Assembly (NCBI GenBank): GCA_023459495.1
Contig: JAEWTL010000118.1
Location: 147,202 to 211,201, forward strand
Reading direction: 5' to 3'
DNA length: 64,000 bases
Source: Bacillota bacterium
GTDB lineage: Bacteria; Bacillota; Clostridia; Christensenellales; SZUA-584
Part shown: positions 50,352 through 59,017 of the stretch, piece after piece
Layout of the letters: each line of letters starts with the position of its first letter
How positions within the stretch are numbered: the first letter of the stretch is position 1
Notes under the pieces: model-generated
Told to the model about the DNA's origin: nothing
Databases searched by the model: none
Seen by the model: only the letters and a program-made list of their open reading frames with translations
Position numbers and translations under genes: made by a program

Positions 50352-51251
50352 TTACAGGCAGATATTGGCCTTATGTTCCTCGAGGCCGCGAATGCCTAAG
50401 TTGAACCGGTACACGCTGCCGTTGTGCGGTGCATCAAAATCGTAGCCTTTGGGTGCAGCAGACAGACGCACAACCTCCGCCGCCGTTGTGACATAGATGT
50501 CGGTCAAATCAGCTCCGCCAAAAATGACCGAAGAGGTCTGTCCGGAGGGCACATGCAGCCGTCGTTCCACCCTGCCGTCCGGATCGTAACGCACCACACA
50601 GTAGCCATACCACTGCGCCGACCACACGAAGCCTTCCGCGTCCACAGTCATGCCATCCGGAATGCCCTCAGTGTCGGGAACCTTCACAAAAACGCGCCGA
50701 TTAGTTGCTCTGCCGGTCTCCGGGTCGTAATCGTAAGCAAAGATCTCACGCGAATACGTATCAGTGACGTAGATGATCCTCTTGTCCGGCGAGAAACCGA
50801 TACCGTTAGCGAGGCCCAGCCCTTCGGCAATGATGCTAATCTCCCCCTGCTTTTCAACCGAATAAAGCCGGCCACGCTCAAAGTTGTCGCCCACGGTCTG
50901 ATCGTAGAACGTGGTGCCAAAGATGAAACGCCCCTTGGGGTCTGCCGCCGCGTCGTTGGAATGCAGCGCCTGTCCGGCAAACTCCGTGGCGACGAGCGTC
51001 CAGCCGTCCTTTTCATTCCACAGATATAGTCCCTGATGCGTCGCGCATACGAGCCCGCCCGGTTGGTTCAACGTGAACCCGCTGACGTTTTTGCCTTGTG
51101 CGAATTTACGCACCTTATTCGTGGCTGGATCGTATTCAAACAGCTCACCCGCGAGCATATCCGACCACAGAAAAAGCTGATTGTCAGCGTCCCACATCGG
51201 GCATTCGCCACAGCGGTACGGAGCATCCGAAATCACGTCATATCTGTCCAT
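50352..51251 (-). CDS. SMP-30/gluconolactonase family lactonase
   Basis: This 299-residue six-bladed beta-propeller has the family metal ligands: Glu in RCGECPMWD near residue 16, Asn in LHSNDAAADPKG, Asn in GLANGIGFSPD and Asp in GIPDGMTVDAEGFVW. These enzymes open sugar lactones with a divalent metal. It sits between the RbsD-like and SDR genes, suggesting oxidation of an aldose to a lactone and then to an aldonate. No aldonate dehydratase or KDG-type aldolase is in the island, so the fate of the product is unclear. Confidence 0.9.
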   Translation of the reverse strand: MDRYDVISDAPYRCGECPMWDADNQLFLWSDMLAGELFEYDPATNKVRKFAQGKNVSGFTLNQPGGLVCATHQGLYLWNEKDGWTLVATEFAGQALHSNDAAADPKGRFIFGTTFYDQTVGDNFERGRLYSVEKQGEISIIAEGLGLANGIGFSPDKRIIYVTDTYSREIFAYDYDPETGRATNRRVFVKVPDTEGIPDGMTVDAEGFVWSAQWYGYCVVRYDPDGRVERRLHVPSGQTSSVIFGGADLTDIYVTTAAEVVRLSAAPKGYDFDAPHNGSVYRFNLGIRGLEEHKANICL

Positions 51252-51260
51252 GGAGCCCTC

Positions 51261-51755
51261 CTATTTTTCAGGATAGTCGTTGTCGACGTAACCCACGCGA
51301 TCCTTATAGAAATCCGGCGCAACCACACCCGGCTTGCCAAACCACACCGGCGCTTTCACTCCCGAAACGAGCGCTACGTTGCCCCACGGGCTGAAGTTGC
51401 CTGTCCGCACAATCACCTTGGCCCGCTTGCCCATTTCCATGATCTTCTCGTGCTCAATGGGCGTAACTGCACAGCGCTTGACAATGCCGCTGACCGCTTC
51501 GAACAGCCGCGGGTTGTAATCGCGCTGGAAGGTGGCCACATAGCACTCCTCGTAGATCAGTTCGTCGTTGATAAGCTTTAAGATCGTCGGGATGTCGGGC
51601 AGGTCCTGGGCGATGGCGAGGTCCACGCTGATGGTGCCGGGCTGCGCGTCATAGGGCAACGGAAAACCTGCGTCCGTGATGATGATGGTGTCGCCGTGGC
51701 CCAATGCCGAAAGTGCGTCGTTCATTTTTCTGTTCAGGATGCCGAATTTACGCAT
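51261..51755 (-). CDS. RbsD/FucU family sugar mutarotase/pyranase
   Basis: This 164-residue protein has the family motifs ALGHGDTIIITDAG at about 17-30 and TGNFSPWGNVALVSG near 130. RbsD converts beta-pyranose to beta-furanose ribose; FucU interconverts fucose anomers. The catalytic His of GHGD is present. The length is somewhat above the usual 130-140. It likely supplies the open or correct ring form to the isomerase or dehydrogenase. AAGGAGG precedes the ATG; 45 bases separate it from the transaldolase gene. Confidence 0.88.
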   Translation of the reverse strand: MRKFGILNRKMNDALSALGHGDTIIITDAGFPLPYDAQPGTISVDLAIAQDLPDIPTILKLINDELIYEECYVATFQRDYNPRLFEAVSGIVKRCAVTPIEHEKIMEMGKRAKVIVRTGNFSPWGNVALVSGVKAPVWFGKPGVVAPDFYKDRVGYVDNDYPEK

Positions 51756-51800
51756 GAAGGGATCCTCCTTATATTTCGGGCTGATTGCAGCCGGATAATC

Positions 51801-52862
51801 TTAAAACCACCGGTCGGATCTGCGGGTGGAACTGTATGTCTCAAGCGGCGCCCAGCCAGTCCACAGAAACTGAGAAAGCGTCTTCTGCGTAACACCGAAC
51901 GTCACAAAATCGTCCGGGCCCATGCCGTCCTCATCGTACGCATGGCAGAACTCGCGGATACGGCGCAAACGCTCGATCAATTCCGACGGTATTTCCTCAT
52001 CGATACGTTTTACACGTGGCAGATCCGCTTCGATCACCATCCGCTGTACGCGCGCCTGCAGTGAAAACACCATGTCCCCGCCCGCCATCTCCGCGAGGTG
52101 GTGTACGCCGCGCAGCCCCGCGGGCATGATCTTTGCCGTGATGCCGCGCTCCTGAAACAACCGATAGACCTTCTTGCATACCGCGTTGCCCGCGTGCAGA
52201 ATATCCTCTGGCGCAACATTGGTACGGTTGTCAGTCGCGACCTCCAGCAGATATTCATCGAGCCGCCCTCCCTGCTGCACCACAAAACAGGGCATTACCG
52301 GAATGCCCGCCCTGCGTGCCTTTGCCGCCCCGCGTTCGTATGCTTCGCCCGCACCAAGCGCCTGCGCCACCGAAAAATTCAGCGTGGTGCATACCGCTAT
52401 GCCGCGCGCAGCCAACTCCTCAATCACAGGCAGCGCCGCCTTAACGGTCGGCAGCTTGACCGCCACGTTGTCGCCCCAGGAACGGTAACGCAGTGCCTGT
52501 GCCAGCATCTTTTCCGAATCGCTGCAGATGGACGGGTTTAGCTGCCCGAGCGCGTAGCCATGCTGTCCGCCCGTGCGTTCGAACACCGGCCTGAACTTTC
52601 CCGCCGCATATGTCGCGATAAGCTTCAGTAGCGCCTCAGCACGCTCTGCCGGCGATAGGTCCTGCGATACCTCATCTACTTGAGGCTGCCAGAATTCCGG
52701 TACGGCCTGCAGGCTTTTGTATGTCAGCACCGGGTTGGTTGTGACGCCCAGCGCCCCGCTTGCAATCGCTTCGTCGATTTCTGACGGGATCGCCGAGTCG
52801 TGCCACCATTTGGTGGGGGTCTCCTCCGTCAGCCATTGTAGATAGTTTGTTTGTTGATTCAT
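51801..52862 (-). CDS. Transaldolase-like enzyme
   Basis: This 353-residue TIM-barrel protein belongs to the transaldolase family. It has GALGVTTNPVLTYKSL near 36-51, the Schiff-base lysine Lys136 in NVAVKLPT and TTLNFSVAQAL. It differs clearly from TalA/B, and no transketolase is nearby, so it is probably not a pentose phosphate enzyme. It could transfer dihydroxyacetone from an unusual ketose to glyceraldehyde 3-phosphate. The start at 52862 has GGAGG upstream. It is the first catabolic gene after the LacI regulator. Confidence 0.85.
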   Translation of the reverse strand: MNQQTNYLQWLTEETPTKWWHDSAIPSEIDEAIASGALGVTTNPVLTYKSLQAVPEFWQPQVDEVSQDLSPAERAEALLKLIATYAAGKFRPVFERTGGQHGYALGQLNPSICSDSEKMLAQALRYRSWGDNVAVKLPTVKAALPVIEELAARGIAVCTTLNFSVAQALGAGEAYERGAAKARRAGIPVMPCFVVQQGGRLDEYLLEVATDNRTNVAPEDILHAGNAVCKKVYRLFQERGITAKIMPAGLRGVHHLAEMAGGDMVFSLQARVQRMVIEADLPRVKRIDEEIPSELIERLRRIREFCHAYDEDGMGPDDFVTFGVTQKTLSQFLWTGWAPLETYSSTRRSDRWF

Positions 52863-52909
52863 ATGAATGTCCTCCACGTTTTCTTTGTTTGAGCGCGTGG
52901 GCATGTCAA

Positions 52910-53935
52910 TTAGTTGGATATATAGTCAATATTGCTTTTGATCACCAGCCGGGGCATCAGCAATATGTTGGGTTCAAACCTGCACCCCTGCGCCAGATAC
53001 TCGTACAGATACCGGACAGCCAGTCTGCCCTGATTGAACGGATTCTGAAATATCGTCGCCTGTACGACGTCCTGCTTCAGATACCGTGTAAGTTCTTCAA
53101 ATACGTCCGAAGCGACAATCTTAAGCCTGCTCGACATACCCAGCTCCACCGTCCGGGCGCAGAAGGTAGCCGAGTTTGCAGAACCCAGATAAACGCCGCC
53201 GATATCCGGATGCGTTTCGAGAATGCTGTCCAGCAGCCGGTATGCGGTTTGCGGATTGTCATGGTGCTCGAAGACGCCTGCCACGTTCATCCCTGCTGCG
53301 TCCGCGTACTGATAGAACCCGGTAATCGTATCCCGATGAACCGTCTTTTGACGATTCGCGGTGACTGCTGCCACCGGCTTTCCCGGTACCAGCATGTGCA
53401 GCATCTCAGCCGCCATACTGCCCGCAATGATGCCGTTGTTGCGCACTGAAAACACAGCCCCCGGAAGATCGGAAACGACCGTGGCCGTGACCACGCCTTT
53501 TTCCCCAAGCTCAGCGATCAACTCCGCAAAGCCTTCATCATTCGCAGGAGGCATGATCAGCACACCGCTGATGCCGTCTTCCACCATCTCCCGAATCTTG
53601 TCCAGCATATCGCGGGTGTCCGCGCTGTCTGAAACATAGATTTCACCCGTCACATTGAAATCCGCGGCCTGCTTAAAGCCAAATTCAATTCCCGCCTGTA
53701 TCTCGTCGATAAATGCATGGATAGGCCGATGAATCACGACGCCGATGCGGATCTGTGCCCGCGATAATCCCGCCGCGGCTTGGCTCGGCTGATACCCCAT
53801 CGCATGTGCCGTATCGATGATAAATTGTCTTGTCTCTTCGCTGATGCGCGTTTTGTTGGAAAGGGCGCGGTTGACTGTTGCAATCGAAAACCCCGTTTTC
53901 TCCGCCACGTCGTAGATGGTGACCCTGTTGCTCAT
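52910..53935 (-). CDS. LacI family transcriptional regulator
   Basis: This 341-residue repressor has the N-terminal helix-turn-helix VTIYDVAEKTGFSIATVNRAL and hinge region (1-60), then a periplasmic-binding-protein-like effector domain (about 61-335). A LacI-type palindrome lies upstream of its start, so it probably represses itself and the transaldolase operon until a sugar binds. Residues such as SDLPG and GVFEHHDNP line the likely sugar cleft but do not reveal the ligand. It is 47 bases before the transaldolase gene. Confidence 0.93.
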   Translation of the reverse strand: MSNRVTIYDVAEKTGFSIATVNRALSNKTRISEETRQFIIDTAHAMGYQPSQAAAGLSRAQIRIGVVIHRPIHAFIDEIQAGIEFGFKQAADFNVTGEIYVSDSADTRDMLDKIREMVEDGISGVLIMPPANDEGFAELIAELGEKGVVTATVVSDLPGAVFSVRNNGIIAGSMAAEMLHMLVPGKPVAAVTANRQKTVHRDTITGFYQYADAAGMNVAGVFEHHDNPQTAYRLLDSILETHPDIGGVYLGSANSATFCARTVELGMSSRLKIVASDVFEELTRYLKQDVVQATIFQNPFNQGRLAVRYLYEYLAQGCRFEPNILLMPRLVIKSNIDYISN

Positions 53936-53961
53936 TCCGGTCTCCCTGAACCTTTTGATTT

Positions 53962-53979
53962 TGCGTAAACGCTTACGCA
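53962..53979. promoter_or_regulatory. LacI-type operator
   Basis: An 18-base near-perfect palindrome with TGCGTAA and TTACGCA arms and the central ACGC typical of LacI/CcpA-family sites, 26 bases before the lacI-type start codon. CcpA binding is an alternative. Confidence 0.75.
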
Positions 53980-54105
53980 GAGTATTATTCTACATTGCCC
54001 AACCAAATTCCTTCATAGCAGCGCCAAAATTTTTCGAACCCTCCGCTTTTCTTTTGCACCTTATAACAGCTTGGCCATTTCTCTGCCCTGCTTGCCCGCC
54101 GCCTG

Positions 54106-55131
54106 TCAGGCACTGAGATTTTCCCCCTGCGCATGTGCCTTGCGATCCTCGGTAGTCGCAAAGCGCAGCATACTCCGTGCGGTCAATTTCTCGTTGATGG
54201 TATCCAAAGATATTGCGATGAGTATGATCAGACCCTTGATCCACTTGGTATCCTGATACGGCACGCCCAGCATGTTGAGCCCGTTGGATATCAAGCCAAA
54301 CAACAGGACGCCGAAGGCCGCGCCTACCACGCTGCCTTTGCCTCCGAACAGACTACAGCCACCGATTACCGCAGCGCTGATGATATCGAGAAAGAGGTCG
54401 TTGCCCATGGTGGGATTGGCAACCGAAAGCTTCCCCACCAGTATGATAGCCGCCACCGCGTTGCAAAGCCCACCGAACAGGTACGCCTTTAGCAGAACGC
54501 CGTTTGTTGATATTCCCACGAGCAGCGCTGCTTTTTCGTTAGAGCCTGTCGCGATAAGCTTGCGACCAAAGCCCGTCCGGGAAAGTACAAACTGCCCCAC
54601 AGCGAAGAAAGCCAGCATCACAAAGATCGATACGGGTATACCCCATAGCGTGGCTTTTCCCAGTGCAACAAAGCCCTCCGGCAACCCTTTAACCGATAAT
54701 GAATTCGTCAGCAGCAGCGCGAGCCCACGGAAGAGGAACTGCGTGATGAGCGTCATCATAAACGAATTGACCTTGATGTATGCGACAAACCAGCCGTTCA
54801 CAGCAGCAAACAGCATACTTATGGCAATGATACACACCAAACCTACGGCTGTGGCGCCTGCCCCTGTGATGCGAATCATTACAAGGCCGGAAATCACGGC
54901 GCTCGCGGACATCGCAGTGCCCAGGCTCAGGTCATTGCCGCCGCCTATAAGAATGAACGCCAGCCCGGTGGCGCAGATGCCGATGTAGGAAAGCTGCGCG
55001 CCTACTGCAGAGAGGTTGGTCGGCGTCGCAAAGCCGGGTATAAAGATGCTCATCGCGGCAGCTGCGAGAATCGCCACCACCGCAACAGGATACCGGCGCA
55101 TCCACGCCAGAGTTACAGTCCATGCTTTCAT
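54106..55131 (-). CDS. Sugar ABC transporter permease (RbsC/YjfF-like)
   Basis: This 341-residue protein has about ten hydrophobic helices and the family motif LIGGGNDLSLGTAMS, the cytoplasmic coupling region of RbsC-type permeases. The start at 55131 has GGAGG upstream. It is the second, distinct permease of the locus, as in the galactofuranose importer YtfQRT-YjfF, where two different permeases pair. A stem-loop separates it from the binding-protein gene before it. There is no clear terminator between its end and the LacI operator. Confidence 0.9.
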   Translation of the reverse strand: MKAWTVTLAWMRRYPVAVVAILAAAAMSIFIPGFATPTNLSAVGAQLSYIGICATGLAFILIGGGNDLSLGTAMSASAVISGLVMIRITGAGATAVGLVCIIAISMLFAAVNGWFVAYIKVNSFMMTLITQFLFRGLALLLTNSLSVKGLPEGFVALGKATLWGIPVSIFVMLAFFAVGQFVLSRTGFGRKLIATGSNEKAALLVGISTNGVLLKAYLFGGLCNAVAAIILVGKLSVANPTMGNDLFLDIISAAVIGGCSLFGGKGSVVGAAFGVLLFGLISNGLNMLGVPYQDTKWIKGLIILIAISLDTINEKLTARSMLRFATTEDRKAHAQGENLSA

Positions 55132-55156
55132 ACGTCCTCCGTACCCGCAAAGAGCG

Positions 55157-55186
55157 GGCATAACGCCGATCTTCCAGCGTTATGCC
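55157..55186. repeat. Intercistronic stem-loop in the sugar transport operon
   Basis: GGCATAACGC and GCGTTATGCC form a perfect 10-bp stem with a 10-base loop between the binding-protein and permease genes. No T-run follows. Such stems often stabilise the abundant binding-protein mRNA and lower downstream expression. Confidence 0.7.
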
Positions 55187-55218
55187 GCACTCCGCAGGCC
55201 GATACTTTTTTGATGCGC

Positions 55219-56268
55219 TTAGTAGTTGTTGCCCCAAATCGCGGGATCGTCGCAGTTGGCTGCGGTGATCGACTGCGCGTCAATGATGACGAGCTTATCG
55301 TCTCCGGAATAGGTGGTGCCGTTTACCACCATATCCCATACTTTTTCCGCCGTCGCGGCACCCAGTTGCATAACGTCGGTGTTAGCGACCATATAGATGT
55401 AGCCCGTGCGGATTTTCTCCAGCGCGTCCGGAGCACCGTCGATGCCGACTATAACCTTGTAGCCTTCCTCTCCCTTTACAACCCAGTTGCCGGTCTCGGT
55501 GAGTGCGGACATAATGGGCGTAAACAGGAAGTCGGAGGCTGCGTAGATACAGTTGAAGTCGCCGCCGCACGCAGTTATCGCATCCTTGAAACGGTTATAG
55601 GCAATCTCAGCATCCCATTCGGTGAGCACCGTGCCCACGATCTCGATATTGTTGGCCGCCGCAAATTCCTCAAAGTACTGCTGACGCTCAATGGCGTTCT
55701 GGTCGGTAAGCGAACCGACGAACTCGATACACTTCATCTCGGTATAGCCGACCTCCGCTGCCCCGGCCAGAATCGCTTCCCCGCAGATCAGCGCCTGCTG
55801 ACTGTTGTCGAATCCCAGTGCGACATCGATATAAGTCATGTCCGTGGAAATTCTCGAAGCCTCGGCAAAGATTACGCCGTTTTCATGGCAGTACTGCGCG
55901 GAAGCCACAATGGCATCGGTGTCGTTCGCAAAGCAGATAATTGCTTTACAACCCTTGGACACAAGGTCTTCGATCTGCGTTGCCTGCAGTGTCGCATCGC
56001 CATCAGCCACGACATCCACCGGTTCGCCACCCAGTTCCTTGATCTTAGCGATGGCACCGTCGCGCAGGCCTTCGCAGAACGTGGACTGGATCGCGCCCAT
56101 CGCAACCCCGATCTTAATCGGACCGGTCTCCTCGCTAGGGCTGGTCACCGCCTCAGAGGTGGAAGGGGCATTGGATGTTCCCGCGGGTGTCTCCGCCTTG
56201 CAGCCGGCAAATCCGACGATCATTACTGTGCAGAGCAGCAGGGCCACGATAAGTCTGGTCTTCTTCAT
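55219..56268 (-). CDS. Sugar-binding lipoprotein of the ABC importer
   Basis: This 349-residue protein has a lipoprotein signal ending VGFAGC (Cys about 23) and a Ser/Thr/Pro-rich linker. A periplasmic-binding fold of the RbsB type follows, starting IKIGVAMGAIQSTFCEGL. FANDTDAIVASAQY and VIVGIDGAPDALEKI are the usual hinge and ligand regions. The start at 56268 has AAGGAG upstream. It lies between the two permease genes. The ligand is probably a monosaccharide; it differs clearly from the YtfQ-like protein at 59018. Confidence 0.9.
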   Translation of the reverse strand: MKKTRLIVALLLCTVMIVGFAGCKAETPAGTSNAPSTSEAVTSPSEETGPIKIGVAMGAIQSTFCEGLRDGAIAKIKELGGEPVDVVADGDATLQATQIEDLVSKGCKAIICFANDTDAIVASAQYCHENGVIFAEASRISTDMTYIDVALGFDNSQQALICGEAILAGAAEVGYTEMKCIEFVGSLTDQNAIERQQYFEEFAAANNIEIVGTVLTEWDAEIAYNRFKDAITACGGDFNCIYAASDFLFTPIMSALTETGNWVVKGEEGYKVIVGIDGAPDALEKIRTGYIYMVANTDVMQLGAATAEKVWDMVVNGTTYSGDDKLVIIDAQSITAANCDDPAIWGNNY

Positions 56269-56293
56269 ACTTTTCTCCTTTCGGTTGGTAATA

Positions 56294-57274
56294 TCACGCA
56301 GCAAACCGTTCCTCGCTGCGAACTTTGATCGTATCCAGCACGACGACCGCAAATATGACGAGCGCATACACCATGTCGTAGGAGTACGGGTTGGCCTTCA
56401 TCAGCACGAGCAGGTTGGAAATGAAGGACAGGATAAGCGCACCTACGATGACACCGGGCAGCACGGTACCCCGGCCCCCGTTCAGGCTTACTCCGCCCAG
56501 TACCGCGGCAGTGATCACCTTGAACTCGAACCCGTCACCCAATGTAAAGGAAGCCTGCATGGTCATGGCCGAGGAGAGCACCGCGGCCAGTGCCGCCATC
56601 AAACCGCTCATTGCGTATACGAACAGTTTGACGCCAAACGTGTTGATGCCCTTTTCCCGGGCCATACGCTCATTGTCACCCGTGGCGTATATGCGCCGAC
56701 CAAGCGCCGTGCGGTTCAGGAATATCTGTGCGGCAATGGTCAGCGCGAGCGTAACAAAGATATAGACCGGTATCCCAAGCCAATTGGCTCCCACAAGCGC
56801 CGTCCATTTCATGGGCATCTGGCTGACCGACTTTCCCGCAATGGAAAGCCCAATGCCGCGGAAAGCATACATCGTGGCGAGTGTGGGCAGCAGTGCGTAC
56901 ACCTTCAGCGCCGCCACAAGAAACCCGTTCAAAAGACCGATTGCAATGCCGATCGCCATGCCGACCAGGATCACTACGCCGATGGGCAGGGTTTCCCACA
57001 TATCCATTGCGATGTACATGCCCACAGCGGACACATACATAATTGAACCCACCGACAGGTCGATGCCTCGTGTCAGCATGCACATCGTCATTCCGATTCC
57101 CACAATGATCATTGTGCACGACTGTTTGACGAGGCTCAGCAGGTTATCGCGGCTGATGAACAGCGGGTTCATAAAGGCAAAAACGATGAAGGCCAGCACG
57201 ACAGCGATGTATACGATGTTACCCAGCCAAAAGCTTTTGCTGGTCAAAGTGTTTTTCAGTTTGGATTGCGTCAC
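56294..57274 (-). CDS. Sugar ABC transporter permease (RbsC/YtfT-like)
   Basis: This 326-residue protein has about ten helices and the motif MCMLTRGIDLSVGSIM of RbsC-type permeases. Translation starts at a GTG at 57274, with GGAGG six bases upstream, 12 bases after the ATPase gene. It probably forms a heterodimer with the permease at 54106. The other possibility is that each permease forms a homodimer serving one of the two binding proteins. Confidence 0.9.
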   Translation of the reverse strand: MTQSKLKNTLTSKSFWLGNIVYIAVVLAFIVFAFMNPLFISRDNLLSLVKQSCTMIIVGIGMTMCMLTRGIDLSVGSIMYVSAVGMYIAMDMWETLPIGVVILVGMAIGIAIGLLNGFLVAALKVYALLPTLATMYAFRGIGLSIAGKSVSQMPMKWTALVGANWLGIPVYIFVTLALTIAAQIFLNRTALGRRIYATGDNERMAREKGINTFGVKLFVYAMSGLMAALAAVLSSAMTMQASFTLGDGFEFKVITAAVLGGVSLNGGRGTVLPGVIVGALILSFISNLLVLMKANPYSYDMVYALVIFAVVVLDTIKVRSEERFAA

Positions 57275-57286
57275 GACAAACCTCCG

Positions 57287-58786
57287 TCAGCTCATTGCGT
57301 ATTTAATGATGTTGGTGTTGTTGATGTCCTGTCCCTCCAACTCGCCTACCACCCGACCATTCGCCATGGCGATTACGCGGTCACTGATGCCGATGATCTC
57401 CTCGATCTCCGAAGAGATGAGCAGGATCGATACGCCCTCACCCGCGATCTGGTCAATCAGGCGGTAGATCTCGTTCTTCGCGCCCACGTCGATACCTCTG
57501 GTGGGCTCGTCGAGGATGAATATTCGCGGACTCAGGTGCAGCCACTTGGCAATGACCACCTTCTGCTGGTTGCCGCCTGATAGCTTGCCCGCCAGTTGGT
57601 ACATGCCCGGCGTTGCGATCTGCAGCTTACGGATCGCATCCGTCACGGTTTCCGTCTCGCGCGCCCGGTTCATGACGCCCAGCACGCCTACTGCAAACTT
57701 TTTAAGGTTGGTCACGGTGACGTTGAAGTGGATGCCCAGTTCCAAAAACAGTCCCTCGTCCCGGCGGTTTTCGGTAAGCCATGCGAAGCCCCGCTTTTTG
57801 AGCATCTTGGGCGACGGGTGTGCGATCCTTCGACCATCCAACAGTATCTCGCCTTCCGTTATGGAATCAAGTCCGTACAGCGCCCGCACCAGCTCCGTGC
57901 GGCCCGAACCGATAAGGCCGTACAGGCCCAGCACTTCGCCCTTTTTCACCTGCATGCTGACACCGTTAAGCTTATTGGCGGTCTTTATACCCTTAAACTC
58001 CAGCACCGTCTCTCCGGCGGTACGCTCTGTCTTGACGAAGGTTTTACCGCCTTTTGCGCCGATCATCATGTCCACCACTTCAGGCTTGACAAGTCCTTCG
58101 CTCACCCGCTCTCCCGCGTTTTCACCGTCCCGCAGACATACCACGCGGTCACTCATCCGTATGGCGTTTTCGATTTCGTGCGTGATATAGATGATGAGCT
58201 TGCCTTCGCTTCGCAGTTTGTGCATGATCTCGTGCAGCTTATCGCGCTCCCGGCTGGCCAATGAGGTCGTCGGCTCATCCAGTATGATGATTTTGGCGTC
58301 CTTCATTACAGCGGAAGCGATTTCGACCATCTGACGTTCTCCCATCGGCAGCTTGCCCACCTTTATGCCAGCCGGAATGTGTATATCGAGTTCCCGGAAT
58401 ATTTCCTCGGTTTTTTTGCGCATCTTCTTTTTACTGATGAAGCAGGGTACGCCGCTCTTCACGGCTTTGAGGTTGTCGATAAACAGATTTTCCTGTACGG
58501 AAAGCTGCTTGAAAAGCGACAGTTCCTGATGAATGAATGCAATGCCTTCGCGCTGCGCGTCGGCCACGGAATGGATATTCACCTCGTTGCCTGCAATACG
58601 GATCCTGCCGCTGTCGCGCTTGATAACGCCGCCCAAAATGTTCATCAGCGTGGATTTTCCTGCCCCGTTCTCTCCCACCAGCGCCACGATCTCACCCTCG
58701 TCAACGCTGAAATTCACGCTTTTAAGCGCTTTGACGCCCGGATAATTCTTGCAGATGAATTCCATTTCAAGATATTTGCCGGCCAT
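57287..58786 (-). CDS. Sugar ABC transporter ATP-binding protein, tandem-domain RbsA/YtfR type
   Basis: This 499-residue protein has two ABC domains. The first has GENGAGKST near 38-46 and KLPMGERQMVEIA; the second has the degenerate Walker A GLIGSGRTE near 293 with LSGGNQQKVVIAKW as signature. Asymmetric tandem domains are the rule for the ribose/galactose/galactofuranose import family. GGGGG precedes the ATG. It is separated from the upstream binding-protein gene by a terminator, and only a weak promoter (TATAAT at about 58876-58881) is visible between them. Confidence 0.93.
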   Translation of the reverse strand: MAGKYLEMEFICKNYPGVKALKSVNFSVDEGEIVALVGENGAGKSTLMNILGGVIKRDSGRIRIAGNEVNIHSVADAQREGIAFIHQELSLFKQLSVQENLFIDNLKAVKSGVPCFISKKKMRKKTEEIFRELDIHIPAGIKVGKLPMGERQMVEIASAVMKDAKIIILDEPTTSLASRERDKLHEIMHKLRSEGKLIIYITHEIENAIRMSDRVVCLRDGENAGERVSEGLVKPEVVDMMIGAKGGKTFVKTERTAGETVLEFKGIKTANKLNGVSMQVKKGEVLGLYGLIGSGRTELVRALYGLDSITEGEILLDGRRIAHPSPKMLKKRGFAWLTENRRDEGLFLELGIHFNVTVTNLKKFAVGVLGVMNRARETETVTDAIRKLQIATPGMYQLAGKLSGGNQQKVVIAKWLHLSPRIFILDEPTRGIDVGAKNEIYRLIDQIAGEGVSILLISSEIEEIIGISDRVIAMANGRVVGELEGQDINNTNIIKYAMS

Positions 58787-58953
58787 AACGACCCCCTTAT
58801 GGATTGGTCTTCGGTTGATGGATCAGATTCAGAAGTATCGAATTTAAATGCCGGTTGCCCGGCTTTACATGAAAATTATATCGGGAAGACGGGGTTGCCT
58901 GAATCAAGTATCTTTCAGATTTCCTTAACTATCTTATGGAGAAAACAGGGACA

Positions 58954-58987
58954 CAAAAAATCCCTCCTGCTTTTGGCAAAAGGGATT
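58954..58987 (-). terminator. Terminator after the YtfQ-like gene
   Basis: AATCCC and GGGATT (58959-58964 and 58982-58987) form a stem with TTTTGCC/GGCAAAA-type inner pairing, followed on the minus strand by TTTTTTGTG. It separates the sensor/binding-protein transcript from the importer genes. Confidence 0.7.
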
Positions 58988-59017
58988 ATCATAGGCTTAT
59001 TGTGCTGAACCTGGCAG

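Noticed and set aside
48216..53935. Assignment of the island to sulfoquinovose, galactofuranose or 6-deoxyhexose catabolism
   Set aside because: The transaldolase logic and YtfQ-like protein are suggestive, but no sulfoquinovosidase, lactaldehyde-specific or galactofuranosidase signature could be identified by eye, so no substrate is claimed.
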